A DNA stretch of 64,000 nt from positions 1 to 64,000 of the forward strand of contig JAVTVY010019523.1 of the NCBI GenBank assembly GCA_036873755.1, read 5' to 3'. Both the position numbers and the translations under genes were made by a program. Numbering within the stretch: position 1 is the first letter of the stretch; each line of letters opens with the position of its first letter. Shown here piece after piece: positions 34,681-46,173 of this stretch. The notes below the pieces were generated by a model. It searched no databases. It was not told the DNA's origin and saw only the letters and a program-made list of their open reading frames with translations. The stretch comes from Hanleya hanleyi (lineage: Eukaryota; Mollusca; Polyplacophora; Lepidopleurida; Hanleyidae).

Positions 34681-35174
34681 CTTGGTTTTCCTCTCGTGAA
34701 TTATTACCACTCCTGATTTGACTGAGTGCGCTTACAGGATCTTCAAGCAGTGAAAATATTGAGACAGTGAGCTTCACTGTTATCTTCATATAGATCCATA
34801 TTCCTGTGTTATGCAGCTATTCTGGGATTGAATGCAACTTTGTGGATGTACCGTGAATGTCGATTTAATGAGTGATTAGCTCTATTCTCTCAGATTGACG
34901 TTGTTCATGAGACAAGGCACATGTAATCGAGGGAAATCGGATAGAAAAGAATGCAACCATCTTGAACGAGGCTGTTGAGCAATGCATGGTGTATTCAACT
35001 TGGAGAGAAGACAGGAACGGTTTTGAAAGTGAAAGTGAAACAATTCCTTTGATGACATGTGTAACTGACATTGTTTATTTCTTTATGATTTGTTTGGAGA
35101 ACACTGGGAATTTAAAAGAATATTTTTGATTTGTTCCGGTACCATTATGTCGTCAATTTTGTTGGCCTCGTCAG

Positions 35175-35372
35175 CTGACCCAGCATGCCGACTCACCGAG
35201 TTCTTACGTTTTACCCCGACAGCACAACCCATCTCCCAGCCGCCCGACGTGACAAACAACACAAGTCACCAGAGCCAGAGAGCAGATAGGGTCAATCGGT
35301 ACGGCGCATCCCATGTATCCTCAGTCCGCATGACCAACACAGGAATCGTTACAGGCTTCGAGGATGACTCAG
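35175..35372 (+). CDS. DIP2: DIP2 exon: PPDVT linker exon
   Basis: A 198-nt exon before GTACGTGA. The single open phase reads SDPACRLTEFLRFTPTAQPI, SQPPDVTNNTSHQSQRADR, VNRYGASHVSSVRMTNTGIV and TGFEDDS. PPDVT followed by a basic/SVR segment occurs at the same place in vertebrate DIP2 proteins, just before the (K)VS.KIQQLLNTLK block. The acceptor is ambiguous: CGTCAG gives a start at 35175, while CCCAG nine bases later gives 35184. Both keep the frame. Confidence 0.9.
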
Positions 35373-36029
35373 GTACGTGACCAATCATAATAGAGTCATA
35401 AGTATTCATTTGCATATTGGAAAGTAGATTTGCTTGTATATATTGTGTTTTTGCTCTGTTGAGAAAGATCGAGATGATAAAGTGGAAAACATTGTAGTGT
35501 TAAATATTTATTGACGATTGTTTTAAAAATGAAATGAATTTCTGAATCAGAAATTTGACAATTAAGCCTACCAATATAACTATTTATGAATATAGTTCAA
35601 ATTACAATGATGGGTCCCAGGCCCAGTTAACATGGTTAATCCCCTTTTGTTTTTTCCTTGTATTATCTTGATGATGAAGTTATGTAATTAGCCAACTCTC
35701 CACAAAACATTTTTTTCTCCCACTTCCTGAATTTAACAGAGGTAGAATGTATTTTAGGAAGTCCTGTTACCTGTGTAGACACATACGTGTATAGTGTCAC
35801 ATTCCTCTAACCTGCCATCACACTTTGTGGTTTCTAAACTTAGGAGTGTTACCGGTTACGTAATATCTATTCACAAAAATGTAACAGGTTCAGGGTTTTT
35901 CAAACATTAAAATTAAATTACGGCGTCATCCTTTGTTAGGAATTGTATGTTCGTGGATTTGGGGATAAACTATCGAGGGATAGTCATGGGTGGGGATATG
36001 GCTACTTCAGTCTAATTAACATGCATTTG

Positions 36030-36375
36030 GTAAGTCCTCTTAAACTTCAATCACAGGAAGTGAAATTTCCCGTCATAAAATCAAATTTATTAGAACAGAT
36101 TCCTGACAAAATGGGTCAAAATCATGCATAGAATCCATTATTTCTTCAGTATTTCAGTACTACATTAATCCCTCTAATAATTCAATCACAGGAAGTGAAA
36201 TTTCCCATCATAATGTGGGGGTGATCCAATTAATTAGAACAGGAAGTCCTCAAAACGGTTCAAAATCGTGCATATAATCCATTTTTTCTTTATTATTTCA
36301 ATGATGTTAGAGTGTGATTTTTTGGAGTGATTGAATTTTAATGGGGTGATTGAATTATTAGAGGTATTACCAAAA
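36030..36375 (+). mobile_element. CTAATAATTC MITE pair (one truncated, one full)
   Basis: A 5' part at 36030-36140 (AATCACAGGAAGTGAAATTT, TTAGAACAG) is followed by a fuller copy from about 36167 (AATCCCTCTAATAATTCAAT) to 36372 (GATTGAATTATTAGAGGTAT). Both carry GGAAGTGAAATTTCCC. Confidence 0.75.
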
Positions 36376-36699
36376 TAGTAGCATCCAGAAGGCTGCCAAT
36401 TGCCACATTTTCGGGGGAAAAAAACTGGTGAAAACCATGGTGCAATGCAGTTTCTGAAAGAGTCCTTACAAAATCATTCAACAACAAACAAGTGTTTTCT
36501 CTTAAATTTCTTTCCACTTTCTCTAAAATGCCAGGTTTTCGAAAAAAGTATATAACCTTAAGATTCAGTTTATGACAGAAAGCCACCCCAGATATTTTTC
36601 TATTTATGTTCTCATTTGTCCATGCCATATTGTGAAACTGTTGTTTTCAAATTTCGTATCTCTACATGTTTTGCTTTACAACAGGGAGTGACAACACCA

Positions 36700-37245
36700 G
36701 ATTTGCTATATACAATACAGCAAGTAAATAAAGCGTTCCGTATTTTCTCCACACTTGCGCATGCTGCTTGACTGCACGATAAACTCCCATACAATACAGG
36801 ATAAATCTTTGAACCATGGCAGCTGCATTCGTGAACCTCCATACACAGTCTTGGCAGAAATAGCCAATGTTGATTGGGCTTCAGCTCTGCACCAATCATA
36901 CTCATCCACCAAAGTCACATGACTTGCTGAACGGGAGGTTTGCACAATAGGACCAGAAGTGTTAGTTCTGTCAGTTGATTGGTTAACTGGGTCAGAATCG
37001 ACAAACAGGAAGTGGAAATCACAGGATCTGATTGGATAGTTTGTATTGTGCAAGTCCACCATTATATCACCATTTCATCATCATAGACCAACTGTGTACT
37101 GCTATTCTGATTGGATACATGCAGTTTTGGCTGGATCCAATCAGCAAATGCAGCGGGCCATCGAACTGGCACTGGCTATTTATGCCAAGGCTGTGTATGG
37201 AGATTCGCGATGTTGCTGCCTTGGTTGACGAACATGTGTAAGATA
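36700..37245. repeat. Diverged inverted repeat, TATACACAG(C/T)CTTGGC arms
   Basis: The block around 36830-36905 (CCTCCATACACAGTCTTGGC, AGAAATAGCCA) is the inverted, diverged counterpart of 37135-37215 (TGGCTATTTATGCCAAGGCT, GTGTATGGAGATTCGCGA). The right arm translates as RAIELALAIYAKAVYGDSR and the left arm has a similar peptide, so the ancestor may have been coding. I do not recognise the protein. Confidence 0.55.
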
Positions 37246-39390
37246 ATGTATGAACATCTTAATGAAAACACATTCATGAGATGTACATGTTTCTTGTAAA
37301 ATTACCGTTCATGCGTGTCTAGTCAACAACATTAATGTAGTGCACAAACAGGGTGAGTAATTAATGGCACCGTCACATTATTAACATCGAAACATGAGAT
37401 TCGTCAATGGTTTGTTGCTGTAATGACATGAAATGAAAGAATAATGACATGATTATGATAATATTAATAATAATAATAATGCACATGTATGGACAGCTGA
37501 TGATCGAGCTCTTGAATGTGTTGATTATGATGAATGAAATATCTGTAATAATGTATGAACTTTGACCATGGAAACCATGATGCATTTTATGCAGGCCTGA
37601 CCAACTTCCCCAGACGCAATCGCCATTTCTTTCGCTATCCAACTATTTCTATGGGTTTGGCCCAGTTCTATGTGCAGGGATGTCATTTCTCATTGCCCAC
37701 AGCCATGACTGCAAACAAGCCATACACTGGCACAAACTTCCACATGATGTACAAACAAAGATTGTTCCAGGTTGCAGACTGTGAGCAGTGACTCCCCTGT
37801 ACATAAAACTGGGTTCAAATGCCTGGTTATAGAAGGAAAGTGAGAAAAATTGTTTGCATGTGAGGGGAGTTAGGTAGTCCTACAGTTTAATGAATGAACA
37901 ATTGATTAACATTGAATGTTGTTGTACTTCGCCTGTAAGAATGTAGTTATATACTAACCCTCTGATATTTATTACTGATCACTTGATGTACACAAGTCAA
38001 AGACACCATTGGCCAGTTTGAATCTATCTATAAAAGGGAGGTCCCATATCACCCGACTAAGCTTCACGCAGTTAAATAATTTTAGACCAACTTGTGTCAA
38101 AAAAGCTTGAACAACATACAATTATTGAAAGTTGTATTCAAAATTATCTTTATTTTTCATTATAAATGAAGCAATTCATGAGGTGATGTTTTCTTTGGAG
38201 ATCTATGTCAATGGCTGATGGCGGATGCCATTTTAAAGTCGATTACTCCATTCAGTGAGTGGAGTTTCTTTGGCCTCACCCATGTCTAACTTGATAATGA
38301 CATTACAGACTAGCCTAATGACATTTTTCAAAACCCAGATCTGTTTAAGAGTACCTCAGGTGGACCTGTCCATCGAACAATAATCATAAATGCTATGTTG
38401 TATATGTATGTATAGACTCCCCAATATTGAAGACATTGCTGTTTGAACACACTATTATTCATGAAAACATTAATGATTGAACACACCCTTAATTATGATG
38501 TCATTAGTGGTTAACCTAGCCATTACTGATGATGACATTAGTGATTAGATCAAAGAGATGATTGGACAAACCATTAATCACCAAATTACACCATGTATAT
38601 AATCAAAGAATTTTCTAATAGAAATTGTTTTTCAAATTAAAATTAACAGTTTCAGAAATCAAATTGAGTTTTGATTTTCTAGGAAGAAAGATGGGTGGTG
38701 GGTGATGCTAGACAATGCTTCTAGGGGCCTTCAGTTGGAAATTATCAAGGGTTTGCGATATTCTTGCTAGTAGGTGGTCACCGATACATGTTGGTTTGCA
38801 AGAGAAATAGCTGTGTGGATACATGAGCCTTACGTTTGGTCAATCTTTCATGTAAGAATTTATTGTTCAAGCCATAAAGTACTGAAACCTGCTGTCTTGG
38901 CTCATTATTGATGCTTACATGAAAGATGCACCATAATTTCTTGGGATAATTCTTGCTTCTGCAGACTGAATGCACAAAATTTTCTCAGTATTCTTATTTT
39001 TGTTCATGTAGAATGAGAATCTTTGATCATTTGCTTTATGTATTCTTAAATGAAGGTTTCACTGAAGAACTTTGGCTTTTTTGGCGGCTGTAGTAACACA
39101 GATAGAGTGGGGTGTAGAAAGTGGATTGTGTGTTTTGTCTTTGGAAACTATGCTTTTCATAGTTGGTTTGTCCGCTCTCTCCTCTGCGGGTCAATGCTTG
39201 AACAGCCTAATTGGCTTAGAATTGCACCCTTTATTTACACTTCGAAATGATTTCTCCAGATTTCGGAGAAAGGGCTGGGGTGAGGCATCTATCATGTTTC
39301 CAGATAATTACTGCAGATTTTGGGGTAAAATGAGCAGATTGTGGCACTTGGCTCTTTTAAAAAGGAGTACATATTGTAGAAGTACATGTA

Positions 39391-39477
39391 TTTAATAATA
39401 CTACAGACTCTGAACTTTTCCATGTAAACATGTTTGAGTTTATGTGTGGAAGCTCAGCGTCTGTAGTATTATTGAAT
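39391..39477. repeat. Small inverted repeat AATAATACTACAGAC
   Basis: TTTAATAATACTACAGAC and GTCTGTAGTATTATTGAA are near-perfect arms about 50 bp apart. Possibly a short MITE. Confidence 0.7.
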
Positions 39478-40280
39478 ATCTCATGTGCATGATGTGCGAG
39501 TCTAAAATAGTACATGCATATACTTCTATTTCTAGCATACCAGTATGCCTACTTCTAGCATACCAATACTTCTGGCATAACGGTACTTCTGGCATACAGG
39601 ATTCTCAAGCAGATTGTCCAGCCATATTGTCATATAACCCACCCTTTTTCCTGGCTGATAACTTCGAACCCCACAATGAATTCTAACTAGGATGCAACAT
39701 TAAATCAGAATCACTCTAACTATGGTAACTAGACCAGTAGGTTGATAGTCACAAGCATGTAGGTGTGACATTGGTATAGTCATTTTGATGGTACTTGTTT
39801 AAAAAATTAGCAAAAGATTAAAATTGGAATTTACAGCATACCGCAATGAATTAGCAATGCGGCCTACTGTGTGACAAAATGGCCACCATATTCCGTCGAT
39901 CTGGAAGCTGATGAGAACGCTCTATACTTGTGCTTGTGCTTACACCACATGAGATGCAATTGTATTACACATGTACTTCTTTTTGACGAGGATCCTCTTA
40001 TTGAGGAAAGGTCATTAGTTTGTCTTACATGTACATTGACCTGTTTTACTGTGCCCTCGGGCATCAGAGCTGTAACAACTTTTGGGTCATCAATTCTCGG
40101 GGTTGATGTTTCTCTGTCATACATGTATGTTCGCTGACTTGTTTAAGCCTTCAATTGTTTGGGTGGTTTGGCCTGTATTGTTTAGTTTTGTCATGTATTA
40201 ACTTATGTAGTATTGGATTAAATAGTGAAATAAATAGTCTACATTATCATATGTTAAAAGATGTAATCTGCCTAAAAATC

Positions 40281-40674
40281 TCATCTTCATTTTATCCAGC
40301 CAATTTCTACGTTCCCACTTCGAACCTGCCTTGATTTATCTGACCCCTTCAGCGTTCAAAATCCGAGGTGTAAATTTCACCAGCTAACGGCAGAAGAACC
40401 AATCACATCGTACACATCGATTGCGAGTGAAGTCACATACTTGTAGAGTGACATCATCCTCTATTAGCGGCGTCCTTCCTCCTAATATGGTGCCGACTAA
40501 TTAGGTCAGCCAATCAATAACGCTCTTGTGCGACCCATTTCGAATTTCAAATGTTTTCTAGGTCAGTGACGTCTCGTGTCTATTTATAAGTTATTTGAAC
40601 ACTGAAGGGGTCCAGATATATCAAGGGAAGTTCGAAGTGGGAACGTAGAAATTGGCTGGATAAAATGAAGATGA
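40281..40674. mobile_element. 394-bp TIR element, ~45-bp perfect ends
   Basis: The left end starts TCATCTTCATTTTATCCAGC and continues to CCACTTCGAAC (40281-40325); the right end is its exact reverse complement. Similarity continues, with mismatches, to about 80 bp. AAAATC flanks both sides (40275-40280, 40675-40680). A decayed relative may lie at 59475-59530 (GAAGTGTGAGCATAGAAATT). Confidence 0.88.
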
Positions 40675-40726
40675 AAAATCTAGACTGAAATCGACTATTT
40701 TTCTTGAACTCCACAGAGTTTCTTAA

Positions 40727-40989
40727 CCCTTTGAACCATAGAGGCCTAAAGTGGCCTATTTATATAATGTATATACCCGAGAGGCCGCTTTAGCGGCTTC
40801 TGAAGTCAGAACAGACTATTCAGCCAATCAGATAACATTTTAAGTCGTATCCACTCCACAGTTTTAGTTTGGTCGCCCAAGTCCAAAAGAGATCCTCTGC
40901 CACTCGTAGAGTCCCCAGGGGGTGAGCAACACTGTTTAGATTATGCATAGGACAAAATTGTCGTTTGTGTCCCTCGCGGTTTCAAAGGG
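40727..40989. mobile_element. 263-bp piggyBac-like MITE (TTAA target)
   Basis: Ends CCCTTTGAACC and GGTTTCAAAGGG are inverted repeats flanked by TTAA (40723-40726, 40990-40993). TTAA duplications with CCC termini are characteristic of piggyBac elements. The interior has GAGGCCGCTTTAGCGGCTTC, a small palindrome. No coding capacity. Confidence 0.85.
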
Positions 40990-43051
40990 TTAAACCTGTG
41001 CCTAACTCATATATTATGCCAGTTACAAAATATGATATATTTGACTCCACAAAACTTGTCATCCGCAGCCATGTCGGCAAGCGTAAATGTGTGGTGCATT
41101 CTGCCTACGTATGCTCCGCCTCTTCACCAAACTGTAGGCACGAGCCATGACATGATCCTTGCAGATACGGCCGTTCAATATTCATATTCATGAACATTGT
41201 TAGAATGTCCAGCAATCACATAATTTTCATTTCCACCTACAACACCTAACAATGGTGAGACCGAAACCCATTGAATATGTTGAAGTGAACAGAGTCAAAT
41301 TTCTTGGACATGATAGTATTGCATTCATGGTATCAGGGATTCATAGAAGTCCAAATTTTACGAACCGAAATCTGGAAAATTGAGGGTTTTTTCACTCAAA
41401 TTGAGTTAAAATAAAATTTATCGGCATTTTTTATCCCTCAAATTGAGTATATAAATTTTTTACAAACCAGGGTCATTTTTTCCCCCAATGTTGAGTATAT
41501 AATTTTTTTACAAACCAGGGTAAATGTTACCTTCTGTGAACCTTGTCCACTGTTACCAATTCAGGTATTTTTTAACCTTTTGTGTAATTAAAACCATTTT
41601 GTGTCGTTGATTGCGTTTACTCGTTTCCATCATTATGTTTTCAGGTATCCGGCAGGATACATGAACAAATTATGTTAGATTTATTCAAGTTGTTTACGAG
41701 TAATACTTCAGGTAATCAGGTAAAACTTTGTAATGCTGCCGGTACTGGTTTTCATTTATATATACATGTACATGTAGTTCTCATATACATGCAGTGACGA
41801 GTGTCAACTATTTCCCTCTCTGAAAGCTGTTATATCTCAATCAACAGTACATAACAGAACTTTTAATTCCTTTTTCCAACTTCCACACAACACTGTCTGA
41901 ATAATACACAAACACACATCCAATTTCAGTATACAAATATGGCCCAACTTGTTAGGTGGTAATTATAAAGAAAATATATATTGATATCATAAAAACCCCA
42001 TTTATCTATTAATTTAGATCTAAAATTAAATTTGAAGAAACCATTATCCAAAATTTAACATTAACAGAAAAATGATTTTAATTATGGAAACATTTAACAA
42101 AAGCAGTGAATTAATAAATATAAAAATATTGTGATGACATAAGTGAAGTTCCAGTTATTGTGATATTATTCAATTACAAATGACCACCGAAAATCACACT
42201 GGTTTATAAAACGATGATTGTAGGCCTATATATTTTATTTATATACACGATGATTGTATTGGGTTACACAAATAATAGGAGTCTTGAGGATGATATTATT
42301 TTGATAGAATATGGTTAACAAAAAAAAGGAGGAAAAAAACAACAACGAAACGCTTCAAAACGCTTGCTTGCTCTCTCGCTAGGAAGAGTTCACTCCCTTG
42401 TCATGTTTTCAAACCGCACACTGTAGGGTTGTGTCAATTTTCGTTATAATCAAACCAAAGTGAAAATGATACAGTATTACTATTTTCTCAAGACAGACCA
42501 CACAGATTATACAAAGAAATACTTACGATTGGCATTCTACGAAAACAACGTGTGTTTATTCAGTATCGTTTGTATCTCCCTGCGTTGGAAGGAACGAGAA
42601 CGAAAAGGTCAAACGAAAACGAAACCAAAAAAAAAAAATGGCGACTCGTCGATTGTTCAGTGAAATTACGGTTCATAAGTATTCGGGATTCTTCCACGGA
42701 AATATACGTCGATGTAACATTACGTCGGATAAACTAGTCTCGGATGAATATACCCCGTTAACAGACTAAGTCATCCGAGGTCAATTCAGAGCAGCTGACG
42801 GAGTTTGCACTTGACGTTGTTGTTGCTGCCGACAGATTCACATGTGCTTTCGCGACCATGGGATGATTTCCCGACAACCGGGTATTGAAATTTCGAATTT
42901 ACGAAGCTTGAAAATTCAGTTTCCGAAGCTTGAAGTTGAAAATTCAGTTTCCAACACACAAATTGAGTATAAATATTTTGGTGAAAACTTTTGATTTTTT
43001 ACTCAAAAAAATTGAGTTTTGAACTGAAAAATTGAGTTTTATGTCACAAAT

Positions 43052-43228
43052 AAACCTGTTTCAATTCTATGCCTAATTAATCTCCGTCAGGAAGATATAC
43101 AACGTAGAAAACGGAAGTTAAACTCAAAAGTTAGCTCCCCTTGCGGAGAATTGTCCGCCAGGGGAACTCCCATCCACTCCAGCAGGATTACTATAAAGGG
43201 TCTGCACAAACCATTATCGTCCTCTTTT
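43052..43228 (+). repeat. Outer DIRS left inverted terminal repeat
   Basis: Core from AAACCTGTTTCAATTCTATG to TTATCGTCCTCTTTT. It is the reverse complement of 55707-55883, identical as far as I can see by eye. The terminal 15 bases (43037-43051, TTTTATGTCACAAAT) are end-specific and pair with the internal complementary region. Confidence 0.9.
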
Positions 43229-43386
43229 CTCTGTTGTACCTCACGCAGTGCACATCACAGGAAGAAGTGTTTTATACAACCTGGGTTGTTGTTGTTAACG
43301 ACCCGCAGTATCCTTATACGAGATTGACTTGTTTTCTTTCTTGGGTTCAAAGATTCTTTCTTTGGTTGGAATTTCTTTCATAAATC

Positions 43387-45546
43387 ATGTCTGAGATTCC
43401 AGTTTCTAATTGTAGTACGTGTGGGAAAACCTGGTCCGGTTTGGACGCCCACACGGTTTGTTTTTCATGCAAAGAATTATGTTACCGGCGCAGTTCATGT
43501 GCCGAGTGTGTATCATGGGACTCGCTAGCGTGGGCGAATTATGCTCAGGCTAGGCGAGCTCACCTTCTGCAGGCTTCTGACGACCCGATGATTTCGGAGG
43601 TCGACAGACGCGTGTTAGAGATTGCCCTTGTTAATGACATGGAAGCCAACGAAGACATTGTTGGCATTGGTTTAAATGTAGTTCATAGTAATCAAAACTC
43701 TCCCACCTCTGTAAATATTCCTCCTAGTGGGAAAGTTTTGAGTCTGAGGAAAACGCAGGTTTTAGACAGCCTTACATGTACAGGCCTGTCTATGGCAGCA
43801 GCCAGACCGGTTTCATTGTCTACACCAACAAAGACTTCCCGTCCTAAACCTGCCACCTCTGAGCATTCTATTGTTCTCGCGGAACAAAGGAATGCAGTGG
43901 AGGCCCATGTTATATCGACCTCTCCTTTGTCTATTGGTTTACATTCCGGTACAGGTAAACGGAATAAACGTCGCCGGGTGTCGATTTCTCCTTTACGTGT
44001 TAAAGAAAAACGTACGTCTAAATCAGCTTCGCGTACTATGGTCGGTCATTCGGTCCTTCCCTTCTCGGTTCAGATTGCGGATTTGGATTCTCCGACTTTG
44101 CTAGATCGAAACTCTTCACATCGTCGGGTTCATGTTTCTTCTCAACGCTCACGTACGCATCGAAGCCGTTCACGCTCTCGCTCTCCAGTTCAGATTGCTG
44201 TGTCCCCGCCTCGATCTATTACACCACATTCCTTGTTAGCACATGTCGGTGGTTCTCCATCTCCTACTCGGAAATCTCGTTCACCGCTTCGTGATTCTCG
44301 CTTTACGGGTGATGGAAATACTACAGGTCGGCCTTCCCGTTCTACGGCTCGCCGTTCACGTACTTCGACTCTACATTCTCCGGTGTCTCCAGTCCGTTTA
44401 CCACGAATTGCGATATCGCCTTCGGATCTAGACCGTCACGTTCATCACTCCCGGACTCCCTTCCTTGATCAGGTGGTCGTCCATAACGTGCCTACTTCTC
44501 GCCGGAGTCGTATTTCTCGTCCGACTTTGCCAGTCTCGTCGAGTTCAGATGACGAGTCTGATGATAATTCCACCTCTTCTGTAGAAAAGCCGGAATCTAC
44601 GCATAACATGAATAATGCTGATAAAATGGAGGCGCTTTTGTCATTGTTACCGGACATGCCGCGTGCTTCCGTTGAGTTACCATCACATACGGAAGGTTCG
44701 ACGGCGGCATATTTAGCTTCTACGCCTTCAACATCTACATCTCGTCCTTCGTGTGCGCCATCACCGGCCTGGAAGGATCTTTTAGTAAAGTTTGAGCGAC
44801 AATTAGAGGACGACAACAAGTTCCATAAACCTTTGTTGCGGCCTCGTTTTGACATACATGATGACGTATTGCCCAACAAACCACCTAAACGAGATCGGGA
44901 TTTGAGTAACATTTCTAAGGTGTCCCCGTCGACACCTTATTCGGTCCCTTCCAAAGCTATGGATAGTGTTATGGAAATGCTGCAGGAAATACAACGTGCT
45001 TCATCCACCGCAGATTGGTTTCTGTTAGCGACGTCTCGTATTGCTTTGGACCCTACCTTACTTCGTGATGATGGGTCGGCCTGCTTGTCTCCGGGCCGTG
45101 TAGCTTATTTGCGTGGATTTTTGGACACGCTCATACAGACTAATCGTCGAGTCATCCATGCTGGTTCGTTTTCCTACGTTTCGCTTCTTAAGGCTCAACG
45201 AGATTCCTTACTTAAAGTACTCAAACCGGATGTTCCTTTGTTGGTTAAAAATCAACTAATTCATCAACCTCTGGCATCTAAGTTCATCTTCAACGAGGCC
45301 ATTGAGTCGGTTATGCCTTCAGTTCGGGAAGAACGGACATCTCGCCTTATTGCTGCAGTAGCTCGTCGTCCGGGTGTCACCACTGACCGTAAGTCTAGAC
45401 GGGGTCGCACTTCTTCTTCTACTACCACTCAACAAGAAGCGGCCCCTCGGAGTAATTTTCGCGGAATTGACAGACCTCCACAAGGTCGTGGACGTCGTTC
45501 CTTTCGGGGTAAATCTACCAAACGAAGTGGACGTCCCAGTAAATGA
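43387..45546 (+). CDS. Outer DIRS Gag-like protein, 719 aa
   Basis: Single open frame starting at ATG 43387. Residues 9-46 hold a Cys/His cluster: CSTC, HTVCFSC and CAECVSW, spaced like a zinc-binding motif and shared with the inner element, which has the same C-x2-C pattern. The middle (about residues 240-330) is very rich in Ser-Arg (SQRSRTHRSRSRSRSP and further RS pairs), suggesting nuclear or splicing-speckle targeting or RNA binding (inference). The C-terminal part (WFLLATSRIAL ... SFRGKSTKRSGRP) corresponds to the second half of the inner Gag. The 3' end overlaps the pol frame by up to 173 nt. DIRS Gag-like proteins are thought to coat the element RNA. Confidence 0.85.
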   Translation: MSEIPVSNCSTCGKTWSGLDAHTVCFSCKELCYRRSSCAECVSWDSLAWANYAQARRAHLLQASDDPMISEVDRRVLEIALVNDMEANEDIVGIGLNVVHSNQNSPTSVNIPPSGKVLSLRKTQVLDSLTCTGLSMAAARPVSLSTPTKTSRPKPATSEHSIVLAEQRNAVEAHVISTSPLSIGLHSGTGKRNKRRRVSISPLRVKEKRTSKSASRTMVGHSVLPFSVQIADLDSPTLLDRNSSHRRVHVSSQRSRTHRSRSRSRSPVQIAVSPPRSITPHSLLAHVGGSPSPTRKSRSPLRDSRFTGDGNTTGRPSRSTARRSRTSTLHSPVSPVRLPRIAISPSDLDRHVHHSRTPFLDQVVVHNVPTSRRSRISRPTLPVSSSSDDESDDNSTSSVEKPESTHNMNNADKMEALLSLLPDMPRASVELPSHTEGSTAAYLASTPSTSTSRPSCAPSPAWKDLLVKFERQLEDDNKFHKPLLRPRFDIHDDVLPNKPPKRDRDLSNISKVSPSTPYSVPSKAMDSVMEMLQEIQRASSTADWFLLATSRIALDPTLLRDDGSACLSPGRVAYLRGFLDTLIQTNRRVIHAGSFSYVSLLKAQRDSLLKVLKPDVPLLVKNQLIHQPLASKFIFNEAIESVMPSVREERTSRLIAAVARRPGVTTDRKSRRGRTSSSTTTQQEAAPRSNFRGIDRPPQGRGRRSFRGKSTKRSGRPSK

Positions 45547-46156
45547 CTATCCCGTGCCTGTTCATCCCGTAGATTTTCAACTTCCTGCCTTCCGCTCATT
45601 CTCTCATCAGGTCGTGGGCGGGCGTCTACAAGTCTTCCACGAGAATTGGCGGCTCATCACCAACGACGTCTGGATTATCAAAGTTTTAAAAGAAGGTTTT
45701 CTTTTCAATTTCCAGTCTTTGCCCAAACTCATCGTTTGGCCTCGTCCCTCTCGTCTGCCAGTTCCTGTAGATCATTTACAGACGCTACTATCTTCGGTCA
45801 CTACGCTCATGGACAAGGGAGCAGTAAGAGAATTACCACGGACCGAAGACAGTGTGGGGTTTTACAGCCACGTCTTTCTGGTTCCAAAGAAGGACTCAGA
45901 CCAGATGCGCATGGTGATCGACTTAAAGGTTTTGAACAAGCTTCACCTCATCTCTCCACCTCATTTCAAGATGCCTTCTGTGACATCGATTCGGGCCCGT
46001 GTACATCTCCAGGATTGGCTGGCCTCAATCGATCTCCAGGATGCGTATCTTCACATTCCAATTCATCCACGCCATCGCCGTTACCTACGCTTCATGATCA
46101 ACGATCGACGCTTCGAATGGCAGGTTCTCCCTTTCGGGGTCAACATCGCTCCTTGG
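45377..46156 (+). CDS. Outer DIRS pol, 5' part (RT fingers/palm), interrupted
   Basis: Open in the +1 frame relative to Gag. No ATG occurs before the RT core, so translation probably needs frameshifting or a non-AUG start. Recognisable RT blocks: VGGRLQVFHENWRLIT, GAVRELPR, GFYSHVFLVPKKD, MRMVIDLKVLNK, SIDLQDAYLHIPIHPRHR, YLRFMI and FEWQVLPFG. The reading frame is cut at VNIAPW by insertion of the inner DIRS element and resumes at 52348. Confidence 0.88.
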
Positions 46157-46173
46157 TTAGTTATTTGCGCTGA

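Larger units (their letters stand above)
35373..41333 (+). other. First part of the 22.5-kb DIP2 intron before the nested transposons
   Basis: Non-coding as far as I can see. It holds CTAATAATTC MITE copies (36030-36375), a diverged inverted repeat (36700-37245), an (ATT/TAA)-rich stretch near 37465, a small hairpin (39391-39477), a degenerate run of CTAGCATACCA-like words (39520-39600), a 394-bp TIR element and a 263-bp piggyBac-like element. Between 37800 and 39390 I see nothing beyond short TGATGACATTAGTG-like duplications near 38480-38560. Confidence 0.65.

Noticed and set aside
42460..42737. Two short + strand frames inside the CAGGGATTCATA element as a transposase remnant
   Set aside because: Lys/Arg-rich short peptides around an A run, without a DDE or zinc-finger motif.
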